Shown: positions 1-8,829, counted from the stretch's first letter. The stretch: 64,000 nt of DNA from REEB95 sp035648735 (GCA_035648735.1 DASRKX010000017.1:1-64000); one strand, 5' to 3'. The notes: generated from the letters alone by a model not told the origin. A program made the numbers and translations.

Positions 1-402
1 TTCCGGCTCGATGATGCCGGGCTCGCGGTCGCGATAGCCGTCGCGCGGGCGGCGCTCGCGGTCGCGCTCCTCGCTGCGGCCGCGGCTCTGCATGATGGCC
101 GAGGGCCCTTCCTCGAGCGCTTCGACGCGCACCGTGAGATAACGCAGCACGTCCTCGTTGATGCGCATGTTGCGCTCAAGCTCGCTCACCGCCGCCGGCG
201 GCGCGTCGAGGTTGAAGAGGACGTAATGGCCCTTGCGGTTTTTCTTGATGCGGTAGGTCAGGTTGCGCAGGCCCCAATATTCGCGCTTGGTGACCTTGCC
301 GCCATGTTCGCCGACCAGATTGGCGAAGATATCGGCGAGCGCTTCGACCTGCGTCGCGGAGACATCCTGGCGCGCAATAAAGACGTTTTCGTAGAACGAC
401 AT
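1..402 (-). CDS. rpsF: 30S ribosomal protein S6 (3' end beyond window)
   Basis: Binds 16S rRNA in the platform of the small subunit together with S18. The reading frame begins MSFYENVFIARQDVS and contains the family core around residues 40-62 (YWGLRNLTYRIKKNRKGHY), followed by the second beta strand and a charged Arg/Glu-rich tail typical of alphaproteobacterial S6. The start is fixed by an AGGAG six bases upstream of the ATG. The gene reads leftward and is still open at base 1, so its stop and the expected downstream rpsR and rplI are outside the window. The longer-looking overlapping frames here are antisense or out of frame. Identification is by recognised sequence; confidence is high despite truncation. 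Confidence 0.93.
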   Translation of the reverse strand, partial: MSFYENVFIARQDVSATQVEALADIFANLVGEHGGKVTKREYWGLRNLTYRIKKNRKGHYVLFNLDAPPAAVSELERNMRINEDVLRYLTVRVEALEEGPSAIMQSRGRSEERDRERRPRDGYRDREPGIIEPE

Positions 403-552
403 CCAAACTCCTTATGGGTGTTCGCGGTCCGGCGCTGGTCGAAGATCGAGCATCAGCCGCCCGGGCCTAGCCGGCGAGCCGGCAAGGAGGTCGCGGAATA
501 TACAGCAAGCCGCCGGGGGCGCAACCCTGCCGCCCGGCCGCCGCGAGCCGGC

Positions 553-581
553 TTGACGCGGCCGCGGTTCGGACGCATAAG
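553..581 (+). promoter_or_regulatory. possible promoter ahead of the lipoprotein/fab run
   Basis: TTGACG is followed after 17 bases by CATAAG, in the divergent 330-base gap between rpsF and the lipoprotein gene. The gap otherwise holds no gene I can support; it becomes AT-richer from about 575 to 660, as expected for a control region. The -10 match is only four of six, so this is tentative. Confidence 0.3.
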
Positions 582-734
582 TACGCATGGTGTACGTAAT
601 ATACGGTCAAGAAGGGGCGCGACGGGCCGGCGATAAACATTAAAATTGCAAAACAAAGCCAATTTCCCGGCGGCAAGGGCCGCTTTACAGCCGCGGTGCC
701 GACCGTGTATCGCAAGCGGCGGGAGAACGCTCCA

Positions 735-1031
735 GTGCCACGCCTGATCCTCGTCGTGTTCTGCGCCGGCCTCGTCGCCGGCTGTCTTGCCGTCGACCGC
801 GATCCGTCGCGGACCTTGCTCGGCGTTTCCGCCGCGCGTCCCGCAATGGCCGACCCGGCGGCGCCCGACGCCGCGACCCAGAAGGTGCTCGAATGGAAAG
901 TCAGCCAGATCTGCACCAACGGCGACGACACCGTGGCGCAGGAAGTCGAGGCGGCCGAGGACAATCAGCAGATCGTCGACCGGCAGTTGCGCTGCCGGGC
1001 CTACCGGTTCATGTCGCCGCTGCCGTTCTGA
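735..1031 (+). CDS. small putative lipoprotein, function unknown
   Basis: A 98-residue protein of unrecognised family. From the GTG start it opens MPRLILVVFCAGLVAGC, a short basic n-region, a hydrophobic stretch and a lipobox (LVAGC) with Cys at residue 17, so it is probably a lipidated envelope protein. The remainder is hydrophilic, with a later Cys pair (SQIC and LRCRAY) that could form a disulfide. I chose the GTG over an earlier in-frame GTG (696) because GGGAG lies nine bases upstream and because the signal peptide then starts correctly. It stands 22 bases before fabD on the same strand and may be co-transcribed. Function cannot be assigned. Confidence 0.55.
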   Translation: MPRLILVVFCAGLVAGCLAVDRDPSRTLLGVSAARPAMADPAAPDAATQKVLEWKVSQICTNGDDTVAQEVEAAEDNQQIVDRQLRCRAYRFMSPLPF

Positions 1032-1053
1032 CCGGTCGGAAGATTCATAGACG

Positions 1054-1995
1054 ATGACCCGCGCTTTCGTTTTCCCGGGGCAAGGCTCGCAGACCGTCGG
1101 CATGGGCCGCGACTTGCACGCCGCCTTTCAGACGGCGCGCGACGTGTTCGAGGAAGTCGATGAGGCGCTGCAGCAGAAGCTTTCCCGGATCATCTTCGAA
1201 GGCCCCGAAAGCGAGCTTCAGCTCACGGAGAACGCCCAGCCCGCCTTGATGACGGTGAGCCTCGCGGCGATGCGCGTCATGGCCAAGGAAGGCGGGCTCG
1301 ACCTCAAGCGTCATGCGGCGTACATCGCCGGCCATTCGCTCGGCGAATATTCCGCGCTCGCCGCCGCCGATGCCCTGACGTTGGCCGACGCGGCGCGCCT
1401 GCTCAAGCGCCGCGGCCGCGCGATGCAGCGCGCCGTGCCGGTCGGCGAGGGGGCGATGGCGGCGCTGCTCGGACTCGAACTCGCCGCCGCGCGCGATGTC
1501 GCCGCTGCTGCCGCGGAAGGACAAGTCTTGACGGCGGCGAACGACAATGGCGGCGCGCAGGTCGTGGTCAGCGGACACCGGGAAGCGGTCGAGCGCGCCG
1601 TCGTGCAGGCACCGGGCAAAGGCGCCAAACGCGCCATCATGCTGGCGGTGAGCGCGCCCTTTCATTGCTCGCTGATGCAGCCGGCGGCCGAGGAGATGGC
1701 CGAGGCGTTGGCCGGGGTGAAGCTTGGCGAGCCGCTGGTGCCGCTTGTCGCCAATGTCAGCGCCGCGGCGGTGCGCGATCCGGCGGAGATAAGGCGTCTG
1801 CTGGTCGAGCAGGTCACCGGACTCGTGCGCTGGCGCGAATGCGTGCTCTATATGAAGAGCCAGGGCGTCCATCAATTGGTCGAAGTCGGTTCGGGCCGCG
1901 TGCTGGGCGGATTGGCGAAGCGCATCGACCGCGAGCTGGTCGGCGTTTCGATCGGCGCGCCCGCCGAGATCGAAGCGTTCCTCAAAACTCTCTGA
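1054..1995 (+). CDS. fabD: malonyl-CoA:ACP transacylase
   Basis: Transfers malonyl from CoA to acyl carrier protein, providing the extender unit for type II fatty-acid synthesis in the cytoplasm. The 313 residues match the usual FabD length. Visible motifs are GQGSQ at residues 9-13, the nucleophile elbow GHSLGEY with Ser95, the GRAMQ motif whose Arg122 is expected to hold the malonyl carboxylate, and PFHCSLMQ with the catalytic His204. It heads the run fabD-fabG-acpP-fabF, a standard order, with only 12 bases to fabG. All catalytic residues are present and nothing is unusual. Confidence 0.97.
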   Translation: MTRAFVFPGQGSQTVGMGRDLHAAFQTARDVFEEVDEALQQKLSRIIFEGPESELQLTENAQPALMTVSLAAMRVMAKEGGLDLKRHAAYIAGHSLGEYSALAAADALTLADAARLLKRRGRAMQRAVPVGEGAMAALLGLELAAARDVAAAAAEGQVLTAANDNGGAQVVVSGHREAVERAVVQAPGKGAKRAIMLAVSAPFHCSLMQPAAEEMAEALAGVKLGEPLVPLVANVSAAAVRDPAEIRRLLVEQVTGLVRWRECVLYMKSQGVHQLVEVGSGRVLGGLAKRIDRELVGVSIGAPAEIEAFLKTL

Positions 1996-2007
1996 GAAGG
2001 GCCCAGC

Positions 2008-2745
2008 ATGTTCGAACTCGGCGGCAAGGCGGCGTTGATCACCGGCGCCTCGGGCGGCATCGGCGGCGCCATCGCGCGCGCGCTCCATGCGGCGGGCGCC
2101 AAGGTCACGCTCGCCGGCACGCGCCGCGATGCGCTCGACCGGCTGCAATCCTCGCTCGGCGAGCGCGCCTTCGTGGCGACGGCCGATCTCGGCGATGCGG
2201 GTGCCGGCGACGCGCTGGTGAAGGCCGCGGAAGAGGCGATGGGTCAGCTCGACATCCTGGTCAACAACGCCGGGCTGACGCGCGACATGCTGGCGCTGCG
2301 GATGAAGGACGAGGATTGGGCCAAGGTGATCGAGGTCGATCTGACATCCGGCTTCCGGCTCGCGCGCGCGGCGTTGCGCGGCATGATGAAGCGCCGCTGG
2401 GGCCGCATCGTCGGCATCGGTTCGGTGGTGGGCGCCACCGGCAATCCCGGCCAGGTGAATTACGCCGCCGCCAAGGCGGGCATGGTCGGCATGACCAAGG
2501 CGCTGGCGGCCGAGGTCGCCTCGCGCGGCATCACCGTCAACTGCGTGGCGCCCGGCTTCATCGCCACGGCGATGACCGAGGGGCTCGCAGCCGAGCAGAA
2601 GGACAAGCTCGCCGCGGCGATTCCCATGGGGCGGCAGGGCACGCCCGAGGAAGTGGCGGCGTGCGTGCTGTTCCTGGCGAGCGACGAGGCGCGTTACGTC
2701 ACCGGTCATACCTTGCATGTCAATGGCGGGCTGGCGATGATCTGA
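2008..2745 (+). CDS. fabG: 3-oxoacyl-ACP reductase
   Basis: NADPH-dependent short-chain dehydrogenase that reduces 3-ketoacyl-ACP to 3-hydroxyacyl-ACP in fatty-acid elongation. Residues 12-18 carry the TGASGGIG cofactor-binding turn, 86-89 the NNAG motif, and the catalytic residues are Ser139, Tyr152 and Lys156 (NYAAAKAG). The length of 245 residues is typical. Position between fabD and acpP distinguishes it from the generic SDRs elsewhere in the window. A 164-base gap to acpP suggests that the highly expressed acpP has its own promoter, although I could not pick a convincing -35/-10 pair there. Confidence 0.97.
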   Translation: MFELGGKAALITGASGGIGGAIARALHAAGAKVTLAGTRRDALDRLQSSLGERAFVATADLGDAGAGDALVKAAEEAMGQLDILVNNAGLTRDMLALRMKDEDWAKVIEVDLTSGFRLARAALRGMMKRRWGRIVGIGSVVGATGNPGQVNYAAAKAGMVGMTKALAAEVASRGITVNCVAPGFIATAMTEGLAAEQKDKLAAAIPMGRQGTPEEVAACVLFLASDEARYVTGHTLHVNGGLAMI

Positions 2746-2909
2746 GGATTCAATATCGGGAGGCGGGTAGGCTGGCCATGCGCGATGAACTGTGTTATGT
2801 CAGCCCGCCATTCGGCCCCGCAGCTTCAATTGGGCTCTCGGCCGGTGCTAACCCCTTGAGCCAATGCAAGTTTGAACAACAGCGCGTCAATCTTTCGAGG
2901 TAAAGTTTC

Positions 2910-3143
2910 ATGAGCGATATCGCCGAGCGGGTAAAAAAGATCGTCGTCGAGCATCTGGGTGTCGACGAAGCCAAGGTGACCGAGAACGCCAGCTTTATCG
3001 ACGATTTGGGCGCCGATTCCCTCGATACCGTCGAGCTGGTCATGGCGTTCGAGGAAGAATTCGGCTGCGAGATTCCCGATGATGCCGCCGAGAAGATCGT
3101 GACCGTGAAGGATGCGGTTAGCTTCATCGAACAGAGTAAGTAA
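2910..3143 (+). CDS. acpP: acyl carrier protein
   Basis: Small acidic carrier whose phosphopantetheine arm holds growing acyl chains. The 77 residues include the invariant ADSLDTVELVM segment; Ser37 in DSLD is the attachment site. The start follows GAGGT at a proper distance. Codon choice and the separate upstream gap fit a highly expressed gene. It precedes fabF by 12 bases, the usual acpP-fabF pair. Confidence 0.98.
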   Translation: MSDIAERVKKIVVEHLGVDEAKVTENASFIDDLGADSLDTVELVMAFEEEFGCEIPDDAAEKIVTVKDAVSFIEQSK

Positions 3144-3155
3144 CCCATCGTCTCC

Positions 3156-4418
3156 ATGAGACGGGTAGTCATCACCGGCGTTGGCTTGGTCACGCCCCTG
3201 GGCGTCGGGACCAAGCACGTCTGGGATCAGCTGATCGACGCTCAGTCGGGAATTCGTTCGATCCAGAGTTTCGACGTCTCGGATTTGCCGGCTAAGATCG
3301 CCGGGCAGGTGCCGCGCGGCGAAACCTCGTCGGGCGCGTTCAACGCCGACGATTGGGTGCCGCCGAAGGACCAGCGCAAGATGGACGAGTTCATCGTCTT
3401 TGCGATGGGCGCGGCGCAGCAGGCGGTGAGCGATTCGGGATGGGTGCCCAAGGACGACGAGGAGCGCGAACGCACCGGCGTAATGATCGGCTCCGGCATC
3501 GGCGGCCTTCCGGGCATCACCGAGGGCGCGCTGACGCTGCATGAGAAGGGCCCGCGGCGCCTGTCGCCGTTCTTCATCCCGTCCAACCTCATCAACCTCG
3601 CCTCCGGCCACGTCTCGATCCGCTACGGCTTCCGGGGGCCGAACCACGCCGTGGTGACCGCGTGCTCGACCGGCGCGCACGCCATCGGTGATGCGGCGCG
3701 GCTCATCATCTGGGACGACGCCGACGTGATGGTCGCGGGGGGCACCGAGGCGGCGGTCTGCCGCATCGGCCTCGCCGGCTTCGCGGCGGCGCGCGCCTTG
3801 TCGACCAATTTCAACGACGAGCCGCAGCGCGCCTCGCGGCCCTGGGATCAGAAACGCGACGGCTTCGTCATGGGCGAAGGCTCCGGCATCGTCGTGCTCG
3901 AGGAATTGGAGCACGCCAAGAAGCGCGGCGCCAAGATTTACGCCGAGGTCATCGGCTATGGCATGTCGGGCGACGCCTACCACATCACGGCGCCGGCCGA
4001 GGACGGCGGCGGCGCTTTTCGCGCGATGCGCAACGCGCTGAAGCGCGCCGAAATTCCCGTCGACAAGATCGACTACATCAACGCGCACGGCACCTCGACG
4101 CCGCTGGGCGACGAGATCGAGTTGAATGCGGTGAAGCGTGTCTTCGGCGACCACGCCTATAAAGTATCGATGTCCTCGACCAAATCGGCGATCGGCCATC
4201 TACTGGGCGCGGCCGGCAGCGTCGAGGCGATCTTCTCGATCCTCGCCATGCGCGACAGCATCGTGCCGCCGACGCTCAATCTCGAGAATCCGTCGCCCAA
4301 TTGCGACATCGATCTCGTTCCGCTCAAGGCCAAGGAGCGCCCGGTGCGCTACGCGCTCAGCAATTCGTTCGGCTTCGGCGGCACCAACGCATCGCTGGTC
4401 TTCGGCCCGGCGCCCTAA
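3156..4418 (+). CDS. fabF: beta-ketoacyl-ACP synthase II
   Basis: Condenses malonyl-ACP with acyl-ACP during chain elongation. It has the KAS II catalytic set: Cys170 in TACSTGAHA, His311 in NAHGTSTPLGD, Lys343 and His348 in the SSTKSAIGHLLGAAG segment, and a glycine-rich C-terminus (SFGFGGTN). The 420 residues match FabF; a KAS III would lack this His-His arrangement. The stop abuts the mltG start with no gap, indicating co-transcription of fatty-acid and cell-wall genes. Confidence 0.97.
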   Translation: MRRVVITGVGLVTPLGVGTKHVWDQLIDAQSGIRSIQSFDVSDLPAKIAGQVPRGETSSGAFNADDWVPPKDQRKMDEFIVFAMGAAQQAVSDSGWVPKDDEERERTGVMIGSGIGGLPGITEGALTLHEKGPRRLSPFFIPSNLINLASGHVSIRYGFRGPNHAVVTACSTGAHAIGDAARLIIWDDADVMVAGGTEAAVCRIGLAGFAAARALSTNFNDEPQRASRPWDQKRDGFVMGEGSGIVVLEELEHAKKRGAKIYAEVIGYGMSGDAYHITAPAEDGGGAFRAMRNALKRAEIPVDKIDYINAHGTSTPLGDEIELNAVKRVFGDHAYKVSMSSTKSAIGHLLGAAGSVEAIFSILAMRDSIVPPTLNLENPSPNCDIDLVPLKAKERPVRYALSNSFGFGGTNASLVFGPAP

Positions 4419-5414
4419 ATGCGCTGGCTGCGTTACGGCGTGCTCGGGCTGGTCGCCGTGCTCGCCGTGCTTGCGGGGGCGCTCGGCTGGGGCATCGGCG
4501 ACTATTTCAACGCCGGCCCGCTGAACCAGCCCACGACCGTGGTCATCGCCAAGGGCGACAGCATCGCACAAATCGCCGCGACGCTGGCTGCGGCGGGAAT
4601 CATCGCCCACCCCCGGGCCTTCGAGGTGGCGGCAAACCTCACGGGCGCGGCACCCGGCCTCAAGGCTGGCGAATACGAGTTCCCGCCGGGGATCAGCCCG
4701 CGCTTCGTCATCGAATTGCTGCTCTCCGGCCGCGTCGTGCGCCACAAGCTTACCCTGCCCGAAGGCCTGACCAGCGCCGAGGTGGTGGGGCTGCTCAATG
4801 CCGCGCCGGCGCTCGAGGGCCGTGTCGAGATTCCGCCGCCCGAAGGCACGCTGCTGCCGGAGACGTATTTCTATCTCTGGGGCGAGCGCCGGCAGGAGCT
4901 GATCGTCCGCATGACCCGCGCCATGGACGAGGCTCTTGCCAAGGCGTGGGCGGCCCGGGTTCCGGGCCTGCCGCTGGCCAATTCACAGCAGGCGCTGATC
5001 CTTGCCTCGATCGTCGAGAAGGAAACCGCGCGCAAGGACGAGCGTCCGCGCATCGCCGGCGTCTACATCCGCCGACTGCGTCTCAGCATGCGACTCCAGG
5101 CCGATCCGACGCTGATCTATGGCCTGACCCAGGGCGGCCGGGTGCCGCTCGGCCATGCGCTCGGCCATGCCGACGTCATCGTCGATTCGCCCTACAACAC
5201 CTACTTCTTCACAGGATTGCCGCCGACGCCGATCGCCAATCCGGGCGTCGCCGCGATCAACGCGGTGCTCCACCCGGATGACCGTGGCGAACTCTATTTC
5301 GTCGCCGACGGCACGGGCGGTCACGCCTTCGCCAAGACGCTGGCCGAGCATAACCACAACGTCGCGCGGCTGCGCGCGCTGTCGCCGCCCAAGGCGGCGG
5401 GCGCGGCCGATTAG
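4419..5414 (+). CDS. mltG: endolytic murein transglycosylase
   Basis: Inner-membrane lytic transglycosylase that cleaves nascent glycan strands and so sets their length. A single N-terminal transmembrane segment spans about residues 6-27, followed by a LysM-like subdomain (about 40-105) and the YceG/MltG catalytic domain. The catalytic glutamate is Glu200 in ILASIVEKETA, and the downstream GLPPTPIANPG segment is characteristic. The 331 residues are normal. Its ATG immediately follows the fabF stop. The fabF-mltG-yicC-gmk order is common in alphaproteobacteria. Confidence 0.95.
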   Translation: MRWLRYGVLGLVAVLAVLAGALGWGIGDYFNAGPLNQPTTVVIAKGDSIAQIAATLAAAGIIAHPRAFEVAANLTGAAPGLKAGEYEFPPGISPRFVIELLLSGRVVRHKLTLPEGLTSAEVVGLLNAAPALEGRVEIPPPEGTLLPETYFYLWGERRQELIVRMTRAMDEALAKAWAARVPGLPLANSQQALILASIVEKETARKDERPRIAGVYIRRLRLSMRLQADPTLIYGLTQGGRVPLGHALGHADVIVDSPYNTYFFTGLPPTPIANPGVAAINAVLHPDDRGELYFVADGTGGHAFAKTLAEHNHNVARLRALSPPKAAGAAD

Positions 5415-5416
5415 CG

Positions 5417-5447
5417 TTGCGCGGCAGCGGGGGGGCGGGGCTATAAC
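5417..5447 (+). promoter_or_regulatory. possible yicC promoter
   Basis: A good -10 hexamer TATAAC (5442-5447) lies 20 bases before the yicC start. The best -35 candidate is TTGCGC (5417-5422), but the 19-base spacing is long, so the assignment is weak. A promoter here would let yicC-gmk be made independently of the fab genes. Confidence 0.35.
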
Positions 5448-5467
5448 TCGCCGGTGGGAGAAATTCG

Positions 5468-6355
5468 ATGACCGTCGCCAGCATGACTGGATTCGCGCGC
5501 GCCGAGGGGCAAGCCGACGGGTCCGGCTGGGTGTGGGAGATCAAAAGCGTCAACAGCAAGTCGCTCGATCTCCGCTTTCGCCTGCCGCCGGGCTATGATG
5601 GGATCGAGCCGCCGTTGCGCGCGCAACTCGCCGAGCGCCTGAAGCGCGGCGCCGTTTCCGTCAATCTTACGATCACCCGGAACGCCGCCGCCGGCGTATT
5701 GCGGGTCAACCGCACGGCGCTTGCCGAAATCATGGCGCTCGCCAAGGAGCTCGGCGCCGAGACCGGTGCCGCGCCGCCGCGGCTCGACGGGTTGCTGGCG
5801 CTGCGCGGCGTGCTCGAAAGCGCCGACGAAACGGAAGATCCGGCGATCATCGCGCGGCGCCAGGCCGACGCGCTCAAAAACTTTTCCGTGGCACTTGACC
5901 AGCTCGTCCGGATGCGCGCCGCCGAAGGCAAGCGACTGGCCGCCGTCCTGGCGGCGCGGCTCGACGAGATCGCGGCGCTGGTCAAGACGGCGGAGCGCAG
6001 CGCCGCGGCGCAACCCGCCGCTGCCAAGGCGCGGCTCAAGGAATTGCTCGCGGCGCTGGTCGAGGCGGTGCCCGCGCTGTCGGAGGAACGGCTGGCCCAG
6101 GAGGCGGCGCTCATCGTCGCGCGCGGGGACATCCGCGAGGAGCTCGACCGGCTGGCCGCGCATCTCGACGCGGCGCGCAGCCTGCTGATGGAAGGTGTCG
6201 CGATCGGCCGTCGGCTCGATTTCCTCTGTCAGGAATTCAACCGCGAGGCCAACACGCTCGGCGCCAAGGCGGGGGATTTGGAATTGACCCGCATCGGCCT
6301 CGCTCTGAAAGCGGCGATCGAGCAGCTGCGCGAGCAGGTTCAGAACATCGAATAG
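5468..6355 (+). CDS. yicC: YicC-family endoribonuclease
   Basis: The family was long known only from stationary-phase phenotypes and is now described as an endoribonuclease. The protein starts MTVASMTGFARAEG, the signature YicC N-terminus, and ends with the DUF1732 domain containing GRRLDFLCQEFNREANTLG and a final helix rich in Leu/Glu. Its 295 residues are standard. GGGAG precedes the ATG. Only two bases separate it from gmk; this yicC-gmk pairing is widely conserved. Confidence 0.93.
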   Translation: MTVASMTGFARAEGQADGSGWVWEIKSVNSKSLDLRFRLPPGYDGIEPPLRAQLAERLKRGAVSVNLTITRNAAAGVLRVNRTALAEIMALAKELGAETGAAPPRLDGLLALRGVLESADETEDPAIIARRQADALKNFSVALDQLVRMRAAEGKRLAAVLAARLDEIAALVKTAERSAAAQPAAAKARLKELLAALVEAVPALSEERLAQEAALIVARGDIREELDRLAAHLDAARSLLMEGVAIGRRLDFLCQEFNREANTLGAKAGDLELTRIGLALKAAIEQLREQVQNIE

Positions 6356-6357
6356 CC

Positions 6358-6993
6358 ATGGAAAAGCGCGAGATCAAACGTCGCGGCATTCTGATGGTCT
6401 TGTCGTCGCCTTCGGGCGCCGGCAAGACGACGATCACCCGCGCCCTGGTGGCGCAGGATAAGGGTCTGGCCATGTCGGTCTCGGCGACGACGCGGCCCAA
6501 GCGCACCGGCGAGGTCGACGGCAAGGATTATTATTTCGTCGACCAGGCGCGCTTCGACGCCATGGTCAAGCACGGCGACCTGCTCGAGCATGCCCTGGTC
6601 TTCGGCTATTCCTACGGCACGCCGCGCGCGCCGGTGATGCAGGCGCTGGCGAATGGCGGCGACATCATTACCGACATCGACTGGCAGGGCACCCAGCAGT
6701 TGAGCGAGAAAGCGCGCGACGATCTGGTCTCGGTGTTCGTCCTGCCGCCCAGCATGGCGGCTCTCGAGCAGCGCCTCAGAGCGCGCGCCCAAGACAGCAC
6801 CGAGGTGGTGAAGGCGCGCATGGCCAAATCCTCGGACGAGATGAGCCACTGGCCGGAATACGATTACGTCATCGTCAACAACGATATCGAGGATAGCGTC
6901 CGCCGCGTGCGGTCGATCCTCGATGCCGAGCGCGCGAGGCGCGCGCGCCAGATCGGCCTCGCCGAATTCGTCAGCCGCCTGCGCGGCGTCTAG
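6358..6993 (+). CDS. gmk: guanylate kinase
   Basis: Phosphorylates GMP to GDP with ATP, in purine nucleotide metabolism. The P-loop SPSGAGKT occupies residues 17-24, and the GMP-binding region SVSATTRPKRTGEVDGKDY follows at about residue 40. The 211 residues fit the family. The 3' end overlaps the convergent rsmA by 23 bases, so there is no room for an intergenic terminator between them; read-through antisense in both directions is likely. Confidence 0.97.
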   Translation: MEKREIKRRGILMVLSSPSGAGKTTITRALVAQDKGLAMSVSATTRPKRTGEVDGKDYYFVDQARFDAMVKHGDLLEHALVFGYSYGTPRAPVMQALANGGDIITDIDWQGTQQLSEKARDDLVSVFVLPPSMAALEQRLRARAQDSTEVVKARMAKSSDEMSHWPEYDYVIVNNDIEDSVRRVRSILDAERARRARQIGLAEFVSRLRGV

Positions 6994-7780
6994 CCCAGGC
7001 GCGCGCCAAGCCGCAGAATTGCTCGACGCTGAGCGTTTCCGCCCGCGCCGTCGGCTCGATCCCGGCCTCGCCGATGAGCGCCGCCGTATCGCCGCCGAGC
7101 GTCTTGAGGCTCTGCCGCAGCATCTTGCGCCGCTGGCCGAAAGCCGCCGCGACGACGTGCTCCAGATCGGGACGCGCGCAGGGCGCCAGCGGCTCGGCGC
7201 GCGGCAAAAGCCGCACCAATGTGGACGTCACCTTGGGCGGCGGCACGAAGGCCTTGGGCGAGACGTCGAACAGCAACTCGACGGTGGCGTTCCACTGCGT
7301 CATCACCGCGAGTCGCCCGTAATCCTTGCTGCCCGGCGAGGCGGCGAGCCGGTGCGCCACCTCCTTCTGGAACATCAACGTCAGGCCGGCGTAATCGGCG
7401 ATGCCCGGCAGCCAGCGCAGCAGCAATGCGGTCGCGATGTTGTACGGCAAATTGGCGACAATCTTGCGCGGCGGCGCGCTGAACTGTGCGGGATTGATTG
7501 CCAAGGCGTCGCCGGCAACCACGGTCAGGCGCCCCGGGAATGCCGCTTCGAGTTCGGCCAGGGCGGGCAGGCAGCGTGCGTCGCGCTCGATGGCCGTGAC
7601 ATGCCCGGCGCCCTCCAGCAGCAAGCCGCGCGTCAATCCGCCGGGGCCGGGTCCGATCTCGACGACATGGACACCGTCGAGCGGTCCGGCGGCGCGGGCG
7701 ATGCGCCGCGTCAAATTGAGGTCGAGCAGGAAATTCTGCCCCAGCGATTTCCACGCGCCGAGGCCGTGGCGGCGGATCAC
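6971..7780 (-). CDS. rsmA: 16S rRNA dimethyladenosine transferase (start uncertain)
   Basis: KsgA/RsmA dimethylates two adjacent adenosines near the 3' end of 16S rRNA in a late 30S checkpoint. The SAM-binding motif EIGPGPGGLT (41-50 from the GTG start) and motif IV NLPYN (110-114) are intact, as is the KSLGQNFLLD opening. The GTG chosen is the first ordinary start codon, but it probably clips the protein: the in-frame codons upstream encode LPSLGEVI, which resembles the conserved LPPLREVI that precedes RHGL in relatives. The only upstream candidate I see is a CTG at 7828 that would overlap the pdxA stop as CTGA and add 16 residues. The function is certain; the N-terminus is not. Confidence 0.93.
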   Translation of the reverse strand: MIRRHGLGAWKSLGQNFLLDLNLTRRIARAAGPLDGVHVVEIGPGPGGLTRGLLLEGAGHVTAIERDARCLPALAELEAAFPGRLTVVAGDALAINPAQFSAPPRKIVANLPYNIATALLLRWLPGIADYAGLTLMFQKEVAHRLAASPGSKDYGRLAVMTQWNATVELLFDVSPKAFVPPPKVTSTLVRLLPRAEPLAPCARPDLEHVVAAAFGQRRKMLRQSLKTLGGDTAALIGEAGIEPTARAETLSVEQFCGLARAWARRRAGG

Positions 7781-7824
7781 CTCGCCGAGGCTCGGCAGCT
7801 CCGGCGGTGCGGCGGGCAGCGCCG

Positions 7825-8829
7825 TCAGACCAGGAGCGCGGCGTGCCGCGCAGCCATCGCGCCCGCCAGCTTGAGTGCGGCGATCAGGCTGGCCGGATCG
7901 GCGACGCCCTGGCCGGCGATATCGAGCGCCGTGCCGTGATCGGGCGACGTGCGGACGAACGGCAGACCGAGCGTGACGTTGACGCCGCGCTCGAAATCGA
8001 TGGTCTTGAGCGGGATGAGCGCCTGGTCGTGATACATGCAGATCACCGCGTCATAGCGCCGCCGGGCCGCGGGATGGAAGAGGGTGTCGGCCGGGGCCGG
8101 TCCGCTGACGGCGATGCCCAGCGCAGCGAGCGCACGCACCGCCGGCACGATGATCTCGATCTCCTCGCGACCCATGGCGCCGCCTTCGCCGGCATGCGGA
8201 TTGAGCGCCGCCACCGCCAGCCGGGGCCGGGCGATGCCGAAATCGCGCCTCAGCGCCTCGGCGGTGACCCGGCCGGCCGTCACGATCGCCTCGGTGGTGA
8301 GCGAAGCGAGCGCCTCGACGATGGAGAGATGCACCGTGACCGGCACGACCCGCAATTCCGGACCGGCAAGCATCATGATCGGATGGTCGGTTCCCGCGAG
8401 GTGGCCGAGGAACTCGGTATGGCCGGGATATTTGAAGCCGGCGGCGTAGAGCGCCTCTTTCTGGATGGGATTGGTCACCATCGCGCCGGCGCGGTGCGCG
8501 CGCACCAGCGTCGCCGCACGCTCGATCGCGGCGATGACCGCCGGCGCGTTGGCCGGGTCGGGCTTGCCGGGGATCGACGGCCGCATCAACTTCTGCGGCA
8601 GGACCGGCAGCGCGCTCGGGAAGATTCGGGCGGCATCTGCGGCCTCGGCGATCTGCCGCACCGGCACGGCCAAGCCGAGCTGCGCCGCAAGGCCGGCGAG
8701 CCGCGCCGGATCGTCGATGGCGAAGAATGGCGGTACCGCGGCGGCGTCGCGTTCTGTCCAGGCCTTGAGCGCGATCTCGCCGCCGATCCCCGCTGGCTCC
8801 CCCATGGTGAGGGCGAGGGGCAGGCTCAA
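7825..8829 (-). CDS. pdxA: 4-hydroxythreonine-4-phosphate dehydrogenase
   Basis: Oxidises 4-phosphohydroxy-L-threonine in the DXP-dependent pyridoxal phosphate pathway. Family markers are MGEPAGIGGEIALKA near the N-terminus and three metal-site segments: YPGHTEFLGHLAG, NPHAGEGG and MYHDQALIPLK. The 334 residues are typical. Its ATG overlaps the surA stop by four bases (ATGA), placing it in the surA-pdxA-rsmA string seen in many proteobacteria. A second vitamin B6 gene, pdxH, is 20 kb away on the other strand. Confidence 0.96.
   Translation of the reverse strand: MSLPLALTMGEPAGIGGEIALKAWTERDAAAVPPFFAIDDPARLAGLAAQLGLAVPVRQIAEAADAARIFPSALPVLPQKLMRPSIPGKPDPANAPAVIAAIERAATLVRAHRAGAMVTNPIQKEALYAAGFKYPGHTEFLGHLAGTDHPIMMLAGPELRVVPVTVHLSIVEALASLTTEAIVTAGRVTAEALRRDFGIARPRLAVAALNPHAGEGGAMGREEIEIIVPAVRALAALGIAVSGPAPADTLFHPAARRRYDAVICMYHDQALIPLKTIDFERGVNVTLGLPFVRTSPDHGTALDIAGQGVADPASLIAALKLAGAMAARHAALLV

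Noticed and set aside
1045..2718. 557-codon minus-strand open frame across fabD-fabG
   Set aside because: Antisense to two complete, motif-bearing genes; Arg/His/Gly-rich composition typical of shadow frames in GC-rich DNA.
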